A stretch of DNA of 64,000 nt, from positions 72,401,371 through 72,465,370 of the forward strand of contig NC_083579.1 in the NCBI RefSeq assembly GCF_027579695.1. The letters are read 5' to 3'. Numbering within the stretch: the stretch's first letter is position 1; the number at the start of each line of letters is the position of its first letter. This document shows positions 21,200-33,353 of the stretch, piece after piece. The translations under genes were made by a program, and so were the position numbers. Below the pieces are notes generated by a model. That model was given only the letters and a program-made list of their open reading frames with translations, did no database searches and was not told the DNA's origin. The stretch is from Neoarius graeffei. Taxonomy: Eukaryota; Chordata; Actinopteri; Siluriformes; Ariidae.

Positions 21200-21743
21200 T
21201 AAAATTAGAATAAAAGAGAGTGGAAAAGTCTCATCCACCCACTACTTCCTGTCTAAAGCATGATGGAACTCTAATCTATTGGTTACATTACCTTTTCGAA
21301 TGAAATGGCTCCCTCTAGAGGATTACAGGAAAATTCTTCAGAAAATTTTGTTATTGTGTCATGCTAATGTTAAACAAGTTAATGCTATAATAATTTGGAC
21401 AAATTGCCATATTTAATATTGGCTGAGTGGAAAAAACCTCCATGAAGCCACAAATAATTTATTTGTGAGATCATTGAACTAATATCAGCTTCAAAACTTA
21501 AAATAATGATGATTAATATTAAAGACTCCAGGAGGCAGTATTTCTCAGTAAATGACACTAGATATAATGTCACATGATGACAACATACATTACCAGGAAA
21601 CAGACTTCGACATTTTATACAATATAATAATTTAAAGAAAATTACAAATAAATCTACTGTTGTGTTTTACTGAGTAACAATGTTGCCAGGCAAAGCAAAC
21701 CTCACCCGGCAGCACTGAATTTAGTGCTTTTGATACTGGCTCA

Positions 21744-22116
21744 GGCGGCATGGTGGTGTAGTGGTTAGCGCTGTCGCCTCACAGCAAGAAGGTCCTGGGT
21801 TCGAGCCCCGGGGCCGGCGAGGGCCTTTCTGTGTGGAGTTTGCATGTTCTCCCCGTGTCCGCGTGGGTTTCCTCCGGGTGCTCCGGTTTCCCCCACAGTC
21901 CAAAGACATGCAGGTTAGGTTAACTGGTGACTCTAAATTGACCGTAGGTGTGAATGTGAGTGTGAATGGTTGTCTGTGTCTATGTGTCAGCCCTGTGATG
22001 ACCTGGCGACTTGTCCAGGGTGTACCCCGCCTTTCGCCCGTAGTCAGCTGGGATAGGCTCCAGCTTGCCTGTGACCCTGTAGAAGGATAAAGCGGCTAGA
22101 GATAATGAGATGAGAT
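21744..22116 (+). mobile_element. tRNA-derived SINE, full-length young copy
   Basis: 373 bp with an intact head and TGAGA-rich tail. The target duplication GATACTGGCTCA lies at 21732-21743 and 22117-22128. The paralogous empty site is at about 33970. Confidence 0.9.
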
Positions 22117-22128
22117 GATACTGGCTCA

Positions 22129-22286
22129 ATTTTACAAGTCTGGCATAGTCAAATTACAAGGTAAATTCGTGACCTTAAGTTTAACATTTCAAAGTCATTC
22201 AAGGTCAAAGATCATGGCGGCAACTGAAAGCCCATATGAGACTTCTTATATGTTGTTAATGGTAAACACCTGGCTATCATGAACCA
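22129..22286. repeat. TCAAGGTCA-bearing repeat, left part (split by a LINE)
   Basis: Continuous with 26411-26935 before LINE insertion, as shown by the uninterrupted copy at 33980-34370. Contains TTCAAGGTCAAAG. Confidence 0.7.
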
Positions 22287-22296
22287 TTTCAAAGTT

Positions 22297-25200
22297 CTTT
22301 GGTAGACCGTCGATCCGACAATGTCAATGTGCAGTGGGCCTCCTTTCGTGGGCACGGGTGTGGCTGAAGAGACCAATTCTGGAGGCACACACTCGTGGGC
22401 AGTAAGGGCATTGGAACGTGGCAGCTGCAGGAAGGGAGGATGTTGAGGCCTTTCTTCTTTCTCTTTCTTGGGTGATGTAATCACAGCGACTGCTTTCAAA
22501 GTTGTCCTGGGCCTGCTGGATTTGACTACGCCATGCTGGTCTGTCTTGTGCACAAGCCTCAATGTCTTTTGCAGGGATGCTGACATGTTTCAGACTGTCT
22601 TTGATGCAGTCTTTGTACCGTTTTCTCGGTCGGCCCCTGGGTCTGTGGCCCTGCCTCAGCTCTCCATAGAGTAGGTGGCGAGGCAGTCTGTAAGGCTCCA
22701 TGCGAATGACGTGACCAGTTCAGCGGAGTTGAGCCTTCAAGACCATAGCTTCTATGCTAACTAGGTCTGCTGTGTCCAGGACTTCGAGGTTCATCACTCG
22801 GTCTTGCCACTTGATGCCCATGATCGACCGTAGGGATCTCATGTGAAAACGTTCAAGCTGTTTGATTTGTTTCCTGTACAGCGTCCAGGTCTCACAGCCG
22901 TAGAGGAGACTTGTGATCACGACAGCTTTGTACACTTTGATTTTTGTCTCGAGCCTGATGCTTTTGTGACTCATCACACGAGATCGAAGGCGACCAAGAG
23001 CCTGACTGGCTTTACTGATCCTGGCAGAGATTTACTTGTCGAGGGAGCCATCGCTGGATATAATGCTCCCGAGGTATTTGAAGTTCTCAACGTTCTTCAG
23101 TGCAGTACCTCCAATAGAGATGGTGGGGGGAGGGTGCACAGCAAGGCCTGGGGATGGTTGGAAGAGGACTTCTGTTTTTCCTAGGCTGATTGTCAGGCCG
23201 AAGAGTTGGGAGGCTTCCGCAAACTTGCTGACGATGAACTGGAGGTCCGCTTCTGTGTGTGCCATCAGTGCACAGTCGTCGGCAAACAATGCATCTGTCA
23301 CAAGTCTCACCATTGTTCGGGTCTTAGCGTTCAGCCGGCGCAGGTCAAACAGAGAGCCGTCTAACCTGTACTTAATGTAGATGCCTCTGTCGACATCTCT
23401 GAGGGCATGGTTCAGCACGCATGTGAAGAACAGGTTAAACAGGACCGGGGCAAGGACTCAGCCCTGTTTGACACCGTTTGAAATCTCAAAGGGAGCAGAA
23501 ATGTCACCCCCAGCAAGTACAGTGCCAACCATGTCGTCGTGGAAGAGGCGGATGATGGTAGTGAATTTCCTTGGGCAGCCAAGCTTGGCGAGGATGACCC
23601 ACAGCGCTTCTCTGTTCACGGTATCAAAGGCCTTCGTAAGGTCTATGAAGACTGCGTAAAGATCCATCCGCTGCTCGATGCACTTTTCCTGGACCTGTCT
23701 CACCGAGAAGATCATATCGATGGTGCTGCGGCCTCGTCTGAAGCCACACTGGAGCTCTGGCAGTGACGGTTCTGAGACGGCGCTGACAAGGCGGTTCAGG
23801 ATGACCCTGGCAAGTATCTTCCCAGCGATAGAAAGGAGGGAGATGCCGCGGTAATTGCCACAGTCAGATTTGCTGCCCTTGTTCTTGAATAAAGAGACAA
23901 CAATGGCATCTCGAAAGTCCTGTGGCATGGATTCTTCTTCCCAAATGCTGGAAAGTATCTCTTGGAGTGTGTCCAGGGCTAATGGGCTGGCTGCCTTGTA
24001 TATCTCGACTGGGATGCCGTCCATGCCTGGCGCCTTACCCGAGTTCGTCTGCTTCACTGCGGCGGTGACTTCTTCAAGGGTGGGTGGCAGGTCAAGTTCC
24101 TCAAGTGCTGGCTTCTCTGGGATTACGTTCAAAGCTGTAGGGTCAACTGTGGATGGTCTGTTGAGGAGGGTGAAGAAATGTTCCCTCCAGTGTTGTTTGA
24201 GGCTGTCCTTATCTTTCAGCAAGGTCTGACCATCTGCCGATAGTAGTGGGGTTGTGCTGGGTCTCTGTGGTCCATACACTGCCTTAAGCTCACTGTAAAA
24301 CTCCTTAGAGTAATTCAGGTCGGCGTAAAGTTGAACCTTTTCAGCTTTTCTGTCCCACCAGCTGTCTTGCATTGCGTGCAGTTCTCTCTGGGCTTTGCTT
24401 TGAAGGTGCTTGAAGCTTTCTTTCTTGGAGATGGAAGATGGGTCATTTTGCCAGATGATGTAGGCATTGTGCTTCTCCTCTAAGAGTTTGTTGATTTCAG
24501 CATTGTTCTCATCAAACCAGTCCTGATGGACACGCCTCTGCAGGCCTAGAGTGGCCTTGGCTGACTCTGTCACCGTGTGCTTGAACTGGTTCCATTGTTC
24601 TGTTGGGTCGCCAGTCAACGGTCCTTGAGCAGTCAGAGCATTGTCTTGGTGGGATTGAAATTTCTCTCTTGTAGAAGGGTTCAGTAGCTTTGTGAGGTTG
24701 AATTTTGGGCGAGCAGTTTTGGGCTTCTTGCAATGAACCATGGCTATGTGAAGGTTGAGGATCGCCCTCACCAGCCTATGGTCAGTCCAACACTCCGCTC
24801 CTCGCATGGCTCTTGTGATCATCACGTCCCGTGTATCCTGCCGCCGGACAATGACATAGTCTATGAGATGCCATTGTTTGGACCTTGGATGCATCCATGT
24901 GGTCTTGTACTTGTTGGCCAGTCTAAAGAGGGTGTTGGTGATGGTGAAACCATTCTCAGCACACATAGTCAGGAGCAGCAGCCTGTTGCTGTTCATCTTG
25001 CCGACTCCCTGGGGGCCTAAAACTCCTTCCCAGCTCTGGTGATCCATCCCAACTCTTGCATTGAAGTCCCCTAGGACTACTAGCTTGTCGCTTGCAGGAG
25101 TTGACTTCAAGAGGGAGTCCAAGGCTTCATAGAAATTCTCCTTGTCCTCGTCACTGCATGTGAGTGTGGGGGCATAGGCACTAATGATGGTAACGTGCCT

Positions 25201-26400
25201 TGAACGACTGACAGGGAAGCGGATTTTCATCAGCCATTCATTGATGCCAGTGGGGAGATCAGGGAGTTGGCGTAGGAAGGTGTTACAAACAGCGAATCCA
25301 ACTCCATGTCGTCTGTCTTCAGCTTCTGCCTTTCCTTTCCAGAAGAAGGTGTAGCTCCCATCTGGTTCGCAGATTGCTCCTTCTTCAGCAAAGCGGGTTT
25401 CACTGAGCACGGCGATGTCGATCCTGTATTGTGCCAATTCTCTAGCTACCAGGGCAGTTCTTCTGTGAGGCCTTGCTGTGTTCTCTCTGTCTAGCAGGGT
25501 GCGCACGTTCCAAGTGCCAAGGATAATTTTCTTTGTTTTTTCTTTTCAACCGCTAAGAGGGTTAACTGCCAGCCACCGCATGCTGGCCAGTTAGTGAATT
25601 TGGGCAGGCAATGTTTAGGCCACCTTTTCTAGGCCCCTCCCTTGCTAGGGTGAGCAGTGCTGTCCTAAAAAGGGCTGCTCAGTCACCAGGGATGCTACCG
25701 AACTTCACTGCTGCCCCAGGTACAATGAAGGACGACCATCTGTCCCAGGCCGCCTACGTGCAGGTTTGAGGCTACGACTGCCAGTAGTAACCGCTACCTG
25801 TCGCTTCGCCCCGCTCCTGTCACCGCAGGACTTTCAGGAGAAGTTGAGAGGAAGGAATTGGGGAAAGGAAGGGGGATCTGCACATAACCTGTGCGTGAGT
25901 TGGATTTTGGTGGGGAAGCTGTTGCACAGGAACAACCCCACCCTCTCGGCCGCAGAAGCCAGGGTCCAGTGGCACAAGGGAATGTTACAACTGGGGGCCT
26001 CCTTGGCTGCAGTGGATGACCAGGACTTCTTTGGGTGCCGCATCCATGCTCTAGGCATTCCACAATGCTTGCTGCCACCGCCTTCACAACAGTTGGATCT
26101 ACAGGAGATCTCTTCTGTTCGTTCTGCCAGGAGTCAGTCTCCGCATGCAGTGGGGCTGACACCACCCAATTCTAATTCACAGAGGGTTTGGAACCCATCG
26201 GCTACCCTCACCTGGTTTAGCAAGCCCGCCAAGGCCAGTGCCCAGGGTGTGGCCGCTGTTGCATGCAACAGCTACGTGGAGCCACAGGTGAGAGCTGAGT
26301 GTCAGGTGAGGACCAGTAACAGACTAGCTGTCCTGACAAGGACATGGTGAGCCCTCCTGCTAAAGGTACTACCTCTTCCTGGACACCTCATACACCCCCG
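22297..26400 (-). mobile_element. Near full-length LINE with 10-bp target duplication
   Basis: TTTCAAAGTT flanks it at 22287-22296 and 26401-26410, and the uninterrupted target is at 34135-34155. On the minus strand it has an 850-bp leader region with no recognised product, then one long frame with AP-endonuclease, reverse transcriptase and a C-terminal zinc finger. The 3' end lacks a poly(A) or simple tail. Clade is uncertain; the finger-tailed organisation resembles some RTE-like or Proto-type fish elements. Confidence 0.85.
22324..25548 (-). pseudogene. LINE endonuclease/reverse transcriptase with C2H2 tail; three in-frame stops
   Basis: The frame runs from LGTWNVRTLLDRENTA (endonuclease start) through VVLGDFNARVG and WTDHRLV (AP-endonuclease signature with Asp and His). 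The RT domain follows: YRGISLLSIAGKIL, AVFIDLTKAFDTVN, ALFADDCALMAHTE with its catalytic FADD. The C-terminus has a finger CPYCPRVCASRIGLFSHTRAH. All pieces share one frame, broken only by three stops: TGA in the QG-VLAP motif near 23458, TAA after GSLDK near 23032, TGA after KAQLR near 22720. No indels are evident, so decay is recent and by point substitution. Confidence 0.88.
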
Positions 26401-26410
26401 TTTCAAAGTT

Positions 26411-26935
26411 ATAGCCCACTGAAAACCCATGATCTTGAGTTTGACCTTTCAGAGTCACTCAAGGTCAATGATCATGGTGCCAAGTGAAAGGCCATATGGG
26501 AGTTCCAATATGCTTATAACAGTAAACATCTGTCTATCGGCAACCGTTTTTGAGTTATAATGGAAAATGTTATTTTGACCGATGACCTTGACACACCTGA
26601 CCTTTAACCCCCAACCACTACAGAGACTGTACAAGCTACCCCACCATGCAGCAGATGGTTGGAAGCAGAACTGAACGATGCTCATTTTGGTTTTGGCTTG
26701 AAGTCAAAATGATGAATTTGAAGAAAGTTATCGCAAAAAATAAAAAAATGATTTTGACCTTTCCGGTGACCTTGACCGTGACCTGATTACCCCCAAAATT
26801 TAATGAGGTAATCTACAGACCGCTGCCCACCTATGCTGGAAATTTGAACTCAATCGGTGCAACCGCCTAGACGCTAGATTGTTAACAGACAGACAGACAG
26901 ACAAACAAACAAACAAACCACACTGATTCCAATAC
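26411..26935. repeat. TCAAGGTCA-rich repeat, right part
   Basis: Non-coding. Contains CTCAAGGTCAATG, TGACCTTGACACACC and TGACCTTGACCGTGACC, and ends in a (GACA)n/(AAAC)n stretch. Related parts are at 33980-34370 and 36455-36760. Confidence 0.65.
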
Positions 26936-27045
26936 CTCACCCTGCTGTCTCTGTCATTGATGAGATCAACGTTCTTAAGTCTAGGTCTGAAGAGATCAAG
27001 GTCTTAAGTCTAGGCTGAGTGATCTAAGTGAGATCAAGGTCTTAA

Positions 27046-27773
27046 AGGAACAGTCCACCGTACTTCCATAATGAAATATGCTCTTATCTGAATTGAGACG
27101 AGCTGCTCCGTACCTCTCCGAGCTTTGCGCGACCTCCCAGTCAGTCAGACGCGCTGTCACTCCTGTTTACTCCTGTTAGCAATGTAGCTAGGCTCAGTAT
27201 GGCCAATGGTATTTTTTGGGGCTGTAGTTAGATGCGACCAAACTCTTCCGCATTTTTCCTATTTACATAGGTTTATATGACCAGTGATATGAAACAAGTT
27301 CAGTTACACAAATTGAAACGTAGCGATTTTCTATGCTATGGAAAGTCCGCACTATAATGACAGGCGTACTAACACCTTCTGCGCGCTTCGACAGCGCATT
27401 GATACTGAGCTCCGTATCAATGCGCTGTCAAAGCGCGCAGAAGGTGTTAGTACGCCTGTCATTATAGTGCAGACTTTCCATAGCATAGAAAATCGCTACG
27501 TTTCAATTTGTGTAACTGAACTTGTTTCATATCACTGGTCATATAAACCTATGTAAACAGGAAAAACACGGAAGAGTTTGGTCGCATCTAACTACAGCCC
27601 CAAAAAATACCATTGGCCATACTGAGCCTAGCTACATTGCTAACAGGAGTAAACAGGAGTGACAGCACGTCTGACTGACTGGGAGGTCGCGCAAAGCTCG
27701 GAGAGGTACGGAGCAGCTCGTCTCAATTCAGATAAGAGCATATTTCATCATGGAAGTACGGTGGACTGTTCCT
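27046..27773. mobile_element. 728-bp palindromic foldback element with TTAA flanks
   Basis: Two 360-bp arms (27046-27405 and 27414-27773) are inverted copies, with only about half a dozen mismatches by eye, around the 8-bp centre TGAGCTCC. The ends AGGAACAGTCCACC and the inverse are flanked by TTAA at 27042-27045 and 27774-27777. TTAA duplications are known for piggyBac and Kolobok transposons. Termini of this style occur in Angel-like fish elements. It has no coding capacity beyond a palindrome-spanning chance ORF. Confidence 0.85.
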
Positions 27774-28740
27774 TTAAGTCTAGGATGAAAACATATCTGT
27801 TTAGTCAAGCCTTTTGTTAATGGTGTTTATGAGGTAAAGGTGTAGCTCTGGAGGGTCCTCAGACAGAGAGTGTTTTGGTAAACTGGGATGTATGGATGCT
27901 GTCAGTCCCCACTCGCTTACTCACTCGAGATTGTTGATGGTGTAGTGGCTGGCTGCTTTATGTCCCAGGGCTCCCTCATGCCTGTGTTACCTTCTGGCTC
28001 TCCCCTTTTAGTTATGCTGTCATAGTTAGTTGCCGGAGTCCCTGCTTGTACTCAGTGCAATATGTATACTGTTCCTACTTATTCAGGTGACATTGGGCAT
28101 ACCTAACAACCTGTGTTTTCTCTCTCTTCCCCCCCAAGATCTTTCCCTCTGAGTTACATGTCAGTCCTGGGATCAAGATGCTGACCTCTTCTGCTCCTCG
28201 GACCTGCCTGATCCATCCTAGTGCCCTGTGTCTGGTTGGAGTTTCATCGCATCGCTCCTGTGGAGGGTGGCCCCATGTGGACAGTTGGGGGTCATGCCTG
28301 GAGGACGCTCTGGACTCTTGCAGTGGTGCTTTTTTGGCTGGGGACTGCAGTTGACTTGCTGACTTTAGGACTGCAGTTGACTTGCTGACTTTGGGACGAC
28401 AGTTGTCGTGAATGGTTTCGCGCTCGGGTTTCCGTCGATGGGGGGTTTATAGCATCGACGAAGCTGACTTTATGTTAGGACTGTTAATGTTATAATCATG
28501 TTCTTTGTTGTTGCTCGGATGGAGATGGGTTCCCTTTTGAGTCTGGTTCCTCGTGAGGTTTCTTCCTCATGTCGTCTGAGGGAGTTTTTCCTTGCCACCG
28601 TCGCCACAGGCTTGCTCACGGGGGATAGATTAGGGATAAAATTAGCTCATATTTTAAGTCGTTCAAATTCTGTAAAACTGCTTTGCGACAATGTTGATTG
28701 TTAAAAGCGCTATACAAATAAACTTGATTTGACTTGACTT
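27774..28740 (+). mobile_element. L2-like LINE, 3' tail only
   Basis: Begins AAGTCTAGGATGAAAACATA and matches the 3' region of the LINE at 44736-47755 to the end GCGCTATACAAATAAACTTG. Only the last codons and 3' UTR remain. The palindrome lies at or near its 5' end. Confidence 0.8.
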
Positions 28741-28747
28741 GAGATAA

Positions 28748-28944
28748 AAGTGATTGAATGCAAGTCCACAGAAGCTGACATGGTTCATATGGTCAGGAAG
28801 AACAGTTTATAAGAGAATGACTGACTATGTGGGATTGTGAGGTGATGGAAATTTACTTTGAACTTTCAGCACTTGTGTGCAAAAGCCATTTTCATCCAAC
28901 AAACACGTTGGGAACAAAACACAAAGACAGTCAGTCACTTAAAC
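28748..28944. repeat. V-unit flank segment (also 30575-30770 and 36775-36975)
   Basis: There is no gene. Shared duplicated flank with GAAGAACAGTTTATAAGAG. The segment continues at the other copies but is cut here by an LTR-element fragment. Confidence 0.6.
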
Positions 28945-29729
28945 GAACTCCCCGCCAACCGCCGCAGAGAACGGCCCGGTGAAGGTCCGCGTAGGCCAGC
29001 CGGCGGTTGGCGGGGAGTTATAGCGCGGCCAGCTGCGCCTCTCCCGTCAGGAGGGGGAGGAGGCGCGCCGCGCGCTGCTCCATCGGCCACCCCGAGGCTT
29101 CGGCGACCTGCTCGAACAATGTGAGAAACGCCTCGGGGTCGTCCTGCGGGCCCATCTTGGTCACGGTGAGGGGAGACGGGCCCGCGGCCGGGGCGCTGGT
29201 GGACCCCGCCGACGCGAGGAGATGCCGGAGCGCCTCGCGATCTTCCTGCTGGGCCAACACCAGGGCTTCGAAGCGCCGCTCTTGCTCCTTTCAGAGCGTG
29301 ACGAGCGCCTGGTGCTGGCTTTGCTGAGCCGTGGCGAGGGCGTGGACCAGGTCCGCGAACGGGGAGGATTCCATGGGGCTGCGAGGTTGGTGCTCCACCT
29401 TGTCCCGGGTTTTGGCACCACTGTAGAGCTCTCTGAAGTGTGGGTGGAGCACAGAGGACGGCAGGACAACGCTTCAGACACAAATAGGCTTTTTATTGCC
29501 AGACTTTTCAGTATAACCGCCAGTTTTAATCTGATAGCGAAACACACACTGTGTTCTTGTCCCGGGATGAGCTCTTCTCTGCTCTGCCTCCTTAAATAGG
29601 GCGCGGTTACTGGGAAAACACACAAAACACAGGTTAATTACCGTCAGGTGTAGTGATTTCTGCCACTCGCCTTCCCTGGCTCCGCCCTCCTGTCACAGAC
29701 CGGCGCTTGACCACGCCCCCGCTGCCACA
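28945..29729 (-). mobile_element. Fossil fragment of a Ty3/gypsy-like LTR retrotransposon (one LTR and the start of gag)
   Basis: 29422-29729 is an LTR (TGTGGCAGC to CTCTACA on minus) followed by a primer-binding-like GTGGTGCCAAAACCCGGGA and the N-terminal gag region, related to the element at 55908-60460. It is broken: most of the element is absent. It looks older than, or from a different subfamily to, the larger copy. Confidence 0.75.
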
Positions 29730-29734
29730 ATGTG

Positions 29735-30240
29735 TTTTTAAAAAAAATAATTTTTTTCTATCAATACCTAGCCATGACCTTGAAATCAGATCCATTGATA
29801 ACAAAAGTCACAAATAGTGTTCAGTGTTCGTTGTTACAGCCAAACACAACACACCGATTAGGCATTTTGTATCACAGAATATTAATACATCATTTCATAG
29901 TGTTTTGAGTGTTCAAAACTATCCACAAACTGAATAAATCCACAAAATCCGCAATGGAAACAACTCTGGTAAACGCACGCTATAGAGAAAACATGGGGAC
30001 AGGCCAGCATCACCCAAGGGAGGTTACTGGTATGACGTCACACACAAGTTGACCTAGTTAACGGCTGGCTGCCTAAATTTGGCTGTGCGCGTCAACTTTA
30101 AATGCTTGTAGCGGGCGCATCGTGACACTGAGATCGCAGGAAACCGAGGGGCTTGAATAACCCACCAAACCCGACATTTTGACACATGATATAGCCTGAT
30201 TGCTGAAATTACCGCACGAGGCCTTTAAAATCAATATCGA
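29735..30240. other. Unrecognised non-coding stretch
   Basis: No ORF, repeat copy or RNA was recognised here. It joins a copy of the V-unit flank at about 30225. Confidence 0.4.
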
Positions 30241-30243
30241 TAG

Positions 30244-30570
30244 CTACACACAACAAGCTACACTTGTCTGTAGGGTCCTGATTCTCAGTGCTAATAAATC
30301 TACTAATAAAAAAAAAAAAAAACACATTAGATGTGAACCTAAAAATGTATCCATATTCAAATGTGCTTGATTTTGTACCGAGAGGCTGCAGATTTGTTGT
30401 GTTATACTGCCCTCTTTAGGCGTCTCTCCTTCTTGTAGAGTAGTGAATATATGATCGTGTGAGGATGGGGTAATCACTGGACAATCAGATGCTTGTATGA
30501 CATTACATTTCCCAATTTATATGGAAAGCAGTGAGGTTTAGGCCTGAGATTAAGAGTTGGACTTTTTCTG
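30244..30570. repeat. V-unit flank relic (as 20156-20480)
   Basis: Copy of the segment with the recurrent frame starting MITPSSHDHIFTTLQ. Probable relic of the downstream side of an A-type V. Confidence 0.45.
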
Positions 30571-30989
30571 ATAATTTTATCCACAGAAGCTGATATGGCT
30601 CATATGGTCAGGAAGAACAGTTTATAAGAGAATGACTGACTATGTGGGATTGTGAGGTGATGGAAATTTACTTTGAACTTTCAGCACTTGTGTGCAAAAG
30701 CCATTTTCATCCAACAAACACGTTGGGAACAAAACACAAATACAGTCAGTCACTTAAACGAAGCAATAACACATGCATTCATTCATCGTTAGTCAGCTCT
30801 TTGTCAGGGTCAGAGTTCTTGTAGATCCTGAGACTATAAGTGAAAATAAAAGGAGCATGAAGCTTTGTGAAGAGTCACCTGTCTCCTGAGTCCTCCTTCC
30901 CATGCATACACGTCACGGTTTCATACAATGGTTATCTCCATGTCAGTGTCCATGCAGATTTTAAGCACACTGTTAATATTTCTACAACA

Positions 30990-32440
30990 CTGACTGTTCT
31001 GGGTTCGAGCCCGGTGGCTGACGAGGGCTGTTCTGTGTAGAGTTTGCATGTTCTCCCCGTGTCTGTGTGGGTTTCCTCCAGGTGCTCCAGTTTCCCACAC
31101 AATCCACAGAAATGCAGGTTAGGTGAATTGGTGGCTTTAAATTGACCGTAGGTGTGAATGTGAGTGTGAATTCACACCTAGTTTGTCTCTATGTATCAGC
31201 CCAGCGATGATCTGGCGACTTGTCCAGGGTGTACCCCGCATCTCTCCCATAGTCAGTTAGGATAGGCTCCAGCTAGCCCGCGACCCTGCACAGGGTAAGC
31301 AGTTATAGATGGATTATTCTCTTCTAATTTTAATTTGGCCTCATTTTCTATCAAATTTGCTTCAGGAGTGAAAGAGTTACTGTGCTGAAAACATTAAAAT
31401 CGAGTTATCCAATGAGACTTTTTTTGTTTATTGTCTCCAGGCTCAGAAGAGTTTAGAGCTGCTCACTCATTGGTTCGGACTTCATTGCCAGGACAGAAGG
31501 CCATGGCAGTGTATGTTTATGTAGGAAGTGACAGATGAATTAACCAATCAGATACTGAGTTCTAGTGGGAGGGACCAGAAATTTCTCACCCTCGGCCTTC
31601 TGGAAGGCCAACCCGAGCTAAACCATGTGTCGTTCATCAGTAGTGTTAGCAAATGCTCATAAAGCGGTCAAGCCAGTGCTATCGAGAGCAAGTAGCACAG
31701 GCTAACGACTGAGAAATTAAGATTTCTGTCTCCAGACTCTTCTTCCACACGGCACACTCACTACAGTATTTTTCACTCAGACTTAAGTATTCATTTCCTG
31801 ATGTAATTTACTGAGTTACTTTTAAAATCAACATCGATAGCTACACACAACGGAGAGACCCGGCAGCCTGCTGCTAATCCCTTACAAAATCCTTTGACCT
31901 GTTGCTTTTTTGGTGTCTGGCTAAGTTTTGGCTGAGCTCAAGTCCCAACTCTTATTGTAACGCTTCACCACTGTTCATAATCAGTTAGCTGAAGGTATTC
32001 TGTATTTCTGTACTTGTCTGTAGCGTCCTGATTCTCAGTGCTAATAAATCTACTAATTAAAACAAAAAAACAAAAAACAACACTTTAAATGTGAACTGAA
32101 AAATAAATGTATCCATATTCAAATGTGCTTGATTTTGTACCGAGAGGCTGCAGATTTGTTGTGTTATACTGCCCTCTTTAGGCGTCTCTCCTTCTTGTAG
32201 AGTAGTGAATATATGATCGTGTGAGGATGGGATAATCAGTGTACGATCAAATGTTTGTATCACATTACATTTCCTAATTTATATGGAAAGCAGTGAGGTT
32301 TAGGCCTGATATTAAGAGTTGGACTTTTTCTGTTAATTTTATATGAAAGAAGTCGAATAAAATTCATCCACATACCCTCACCTGTGCAATTTTTTTAATG
32401 ACATCACTGTGTGTAAACTATAAATAAAAATGTTCACCGA
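30990..32440. repeat. Duplicated V-unit flank including old SINE (30990-31312)
   Basis: Parallel to 19165-20620 and 37200-38640. There is no gene. Confidence 0.7.
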
Positions 32441-32527
32441 AATGATAAATATGGTTTACTGGTATGAAACCAAATCCAGCCCACAGCTGCAGGTGTTCTG
32501 GTTTGGGGGTAACGTGGATCAGATGAA

Positions 32528-32565
32528 GGTTTTTGTCATTAAGTGAGCTGATCTACAGCACTGTG
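32528..32565 (-). other. V9 recombination signal sequence (22-bp spacer)
   Basis: Heptamer CACAGTG at 32559-32565, a 22-bp spacer, and nonamer ACAAAAACC at 32528-32536. Confidence 0.9.
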
Positions 32566-32998
32566 TAATAAGCTGCACAGAAATACACAGCACTGTCGCT
32601 CACTGAAAGACTGTTTATGGTCAAAGAGCCGTTGTTTCTCCCATCACCACTCAGTTTGATCTTCGTTTCAAATTCTGCCTCCAGGTTTGGAGAAGTAAGA
32701 GAAAGGTACCCCATGAGTATAAATCCTGTGTCCTGGCTGTGTTTGTACCACAGAATGCGATTATAGTCCTGTACAGTGTGTGAACATTTGATCTCAGCAA
32801 CCTCATTCTGTTTTTTTATGAGATCAGGAGGATTCTGGGCTACAGAACAAACACCAGAACCTGTGGAGAGAAAAAGAGAACCATCAAGGTGTACAAAATG
32901 AAGTAGTCTGTTCAATTTGGGAGCACATTTTATAAAATATTGTATTTACCTGGAAGGCACAATAGTATGGCAGAAAATATGATGAGAACAGAACACAT
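32566..32998 (-). CDS. T-cell receptor alpha/delta V segment, subfamily B (V9)
   Basis: Leader exon 32950-32998 encodes MCSVLIIFSAILLCLPG. V exon 32566-32860 is open, with IKCSHTVQDYNRILWYKH, GYLSLTS, DGRNNGSLTINS, SVSDSAVYFCAAY and the RSS. Compared with V8, the changes sit in CDR1 (VQDYN), CDR2 (YLSLTS) and the FR3 loop (GRNNG for GTKDG), while the framework is unchanged. It looks functional. Confidence 0.92.
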
Positions 32999-33353
32999 CT
33001 CTCTCTCTCTGTGCTCATAATTAGAATAAAAGAGAGTGGAAAAGTCTCATCCACCCACTACTTCCTGTCTAAAGCATGATGGAACTCTAATCTATTGGTT
33101 ACATTACCTTTTCGAATGAAATGGCTCCCTCTAAAGGATTACAGGAAAATGCTTCAGAAAATGTTGTTATTGTGTCATGCTCATGTTAAACAAGTTAATG
33201 CTCTAACAATGTGGACAAATTGCCATATTTAATATTGGCTGGAGGGAAAAAACCTCCATGAAGCCACAAATAATGTATTTGTGAGATCATTGAACTAATA
33301 TCAGCTTAGAAACTTAAAATAATGATGATTAATATTAAAGACTCCAGGAGGCA

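Noticed and set aside
23381-25494. Several plus-strand frames of 60-124 codons opposite the LINE.
   Set aside because: They are antisense shadows of the long RT frame on the minus strand.
25766-26350. A possible ORF1 of the LINE at 22297-26400 on either strand.
   Set aside because: Neither the plus frame (MRLRLPVVTATC) nor the minus frame (MVSAPLHAETDSW) shows coiled-coil, RRM or zinc-knuckle features. It is treated as 5' untranslated region.
26411-26935. A regulatory locus-control element based on clustered TCAAGGTCA motifs.
   Set aside because: It was reported only as a finding. The motifs lie in a dispersed, partly tandem repeat, and nothing in the sequence shows regulatory use.
27338-27556. 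A 72-codon frame across the centre of the palindrome.
   Set aside because: It reads through both arms of a perfect inverted repeat, with no protein features.
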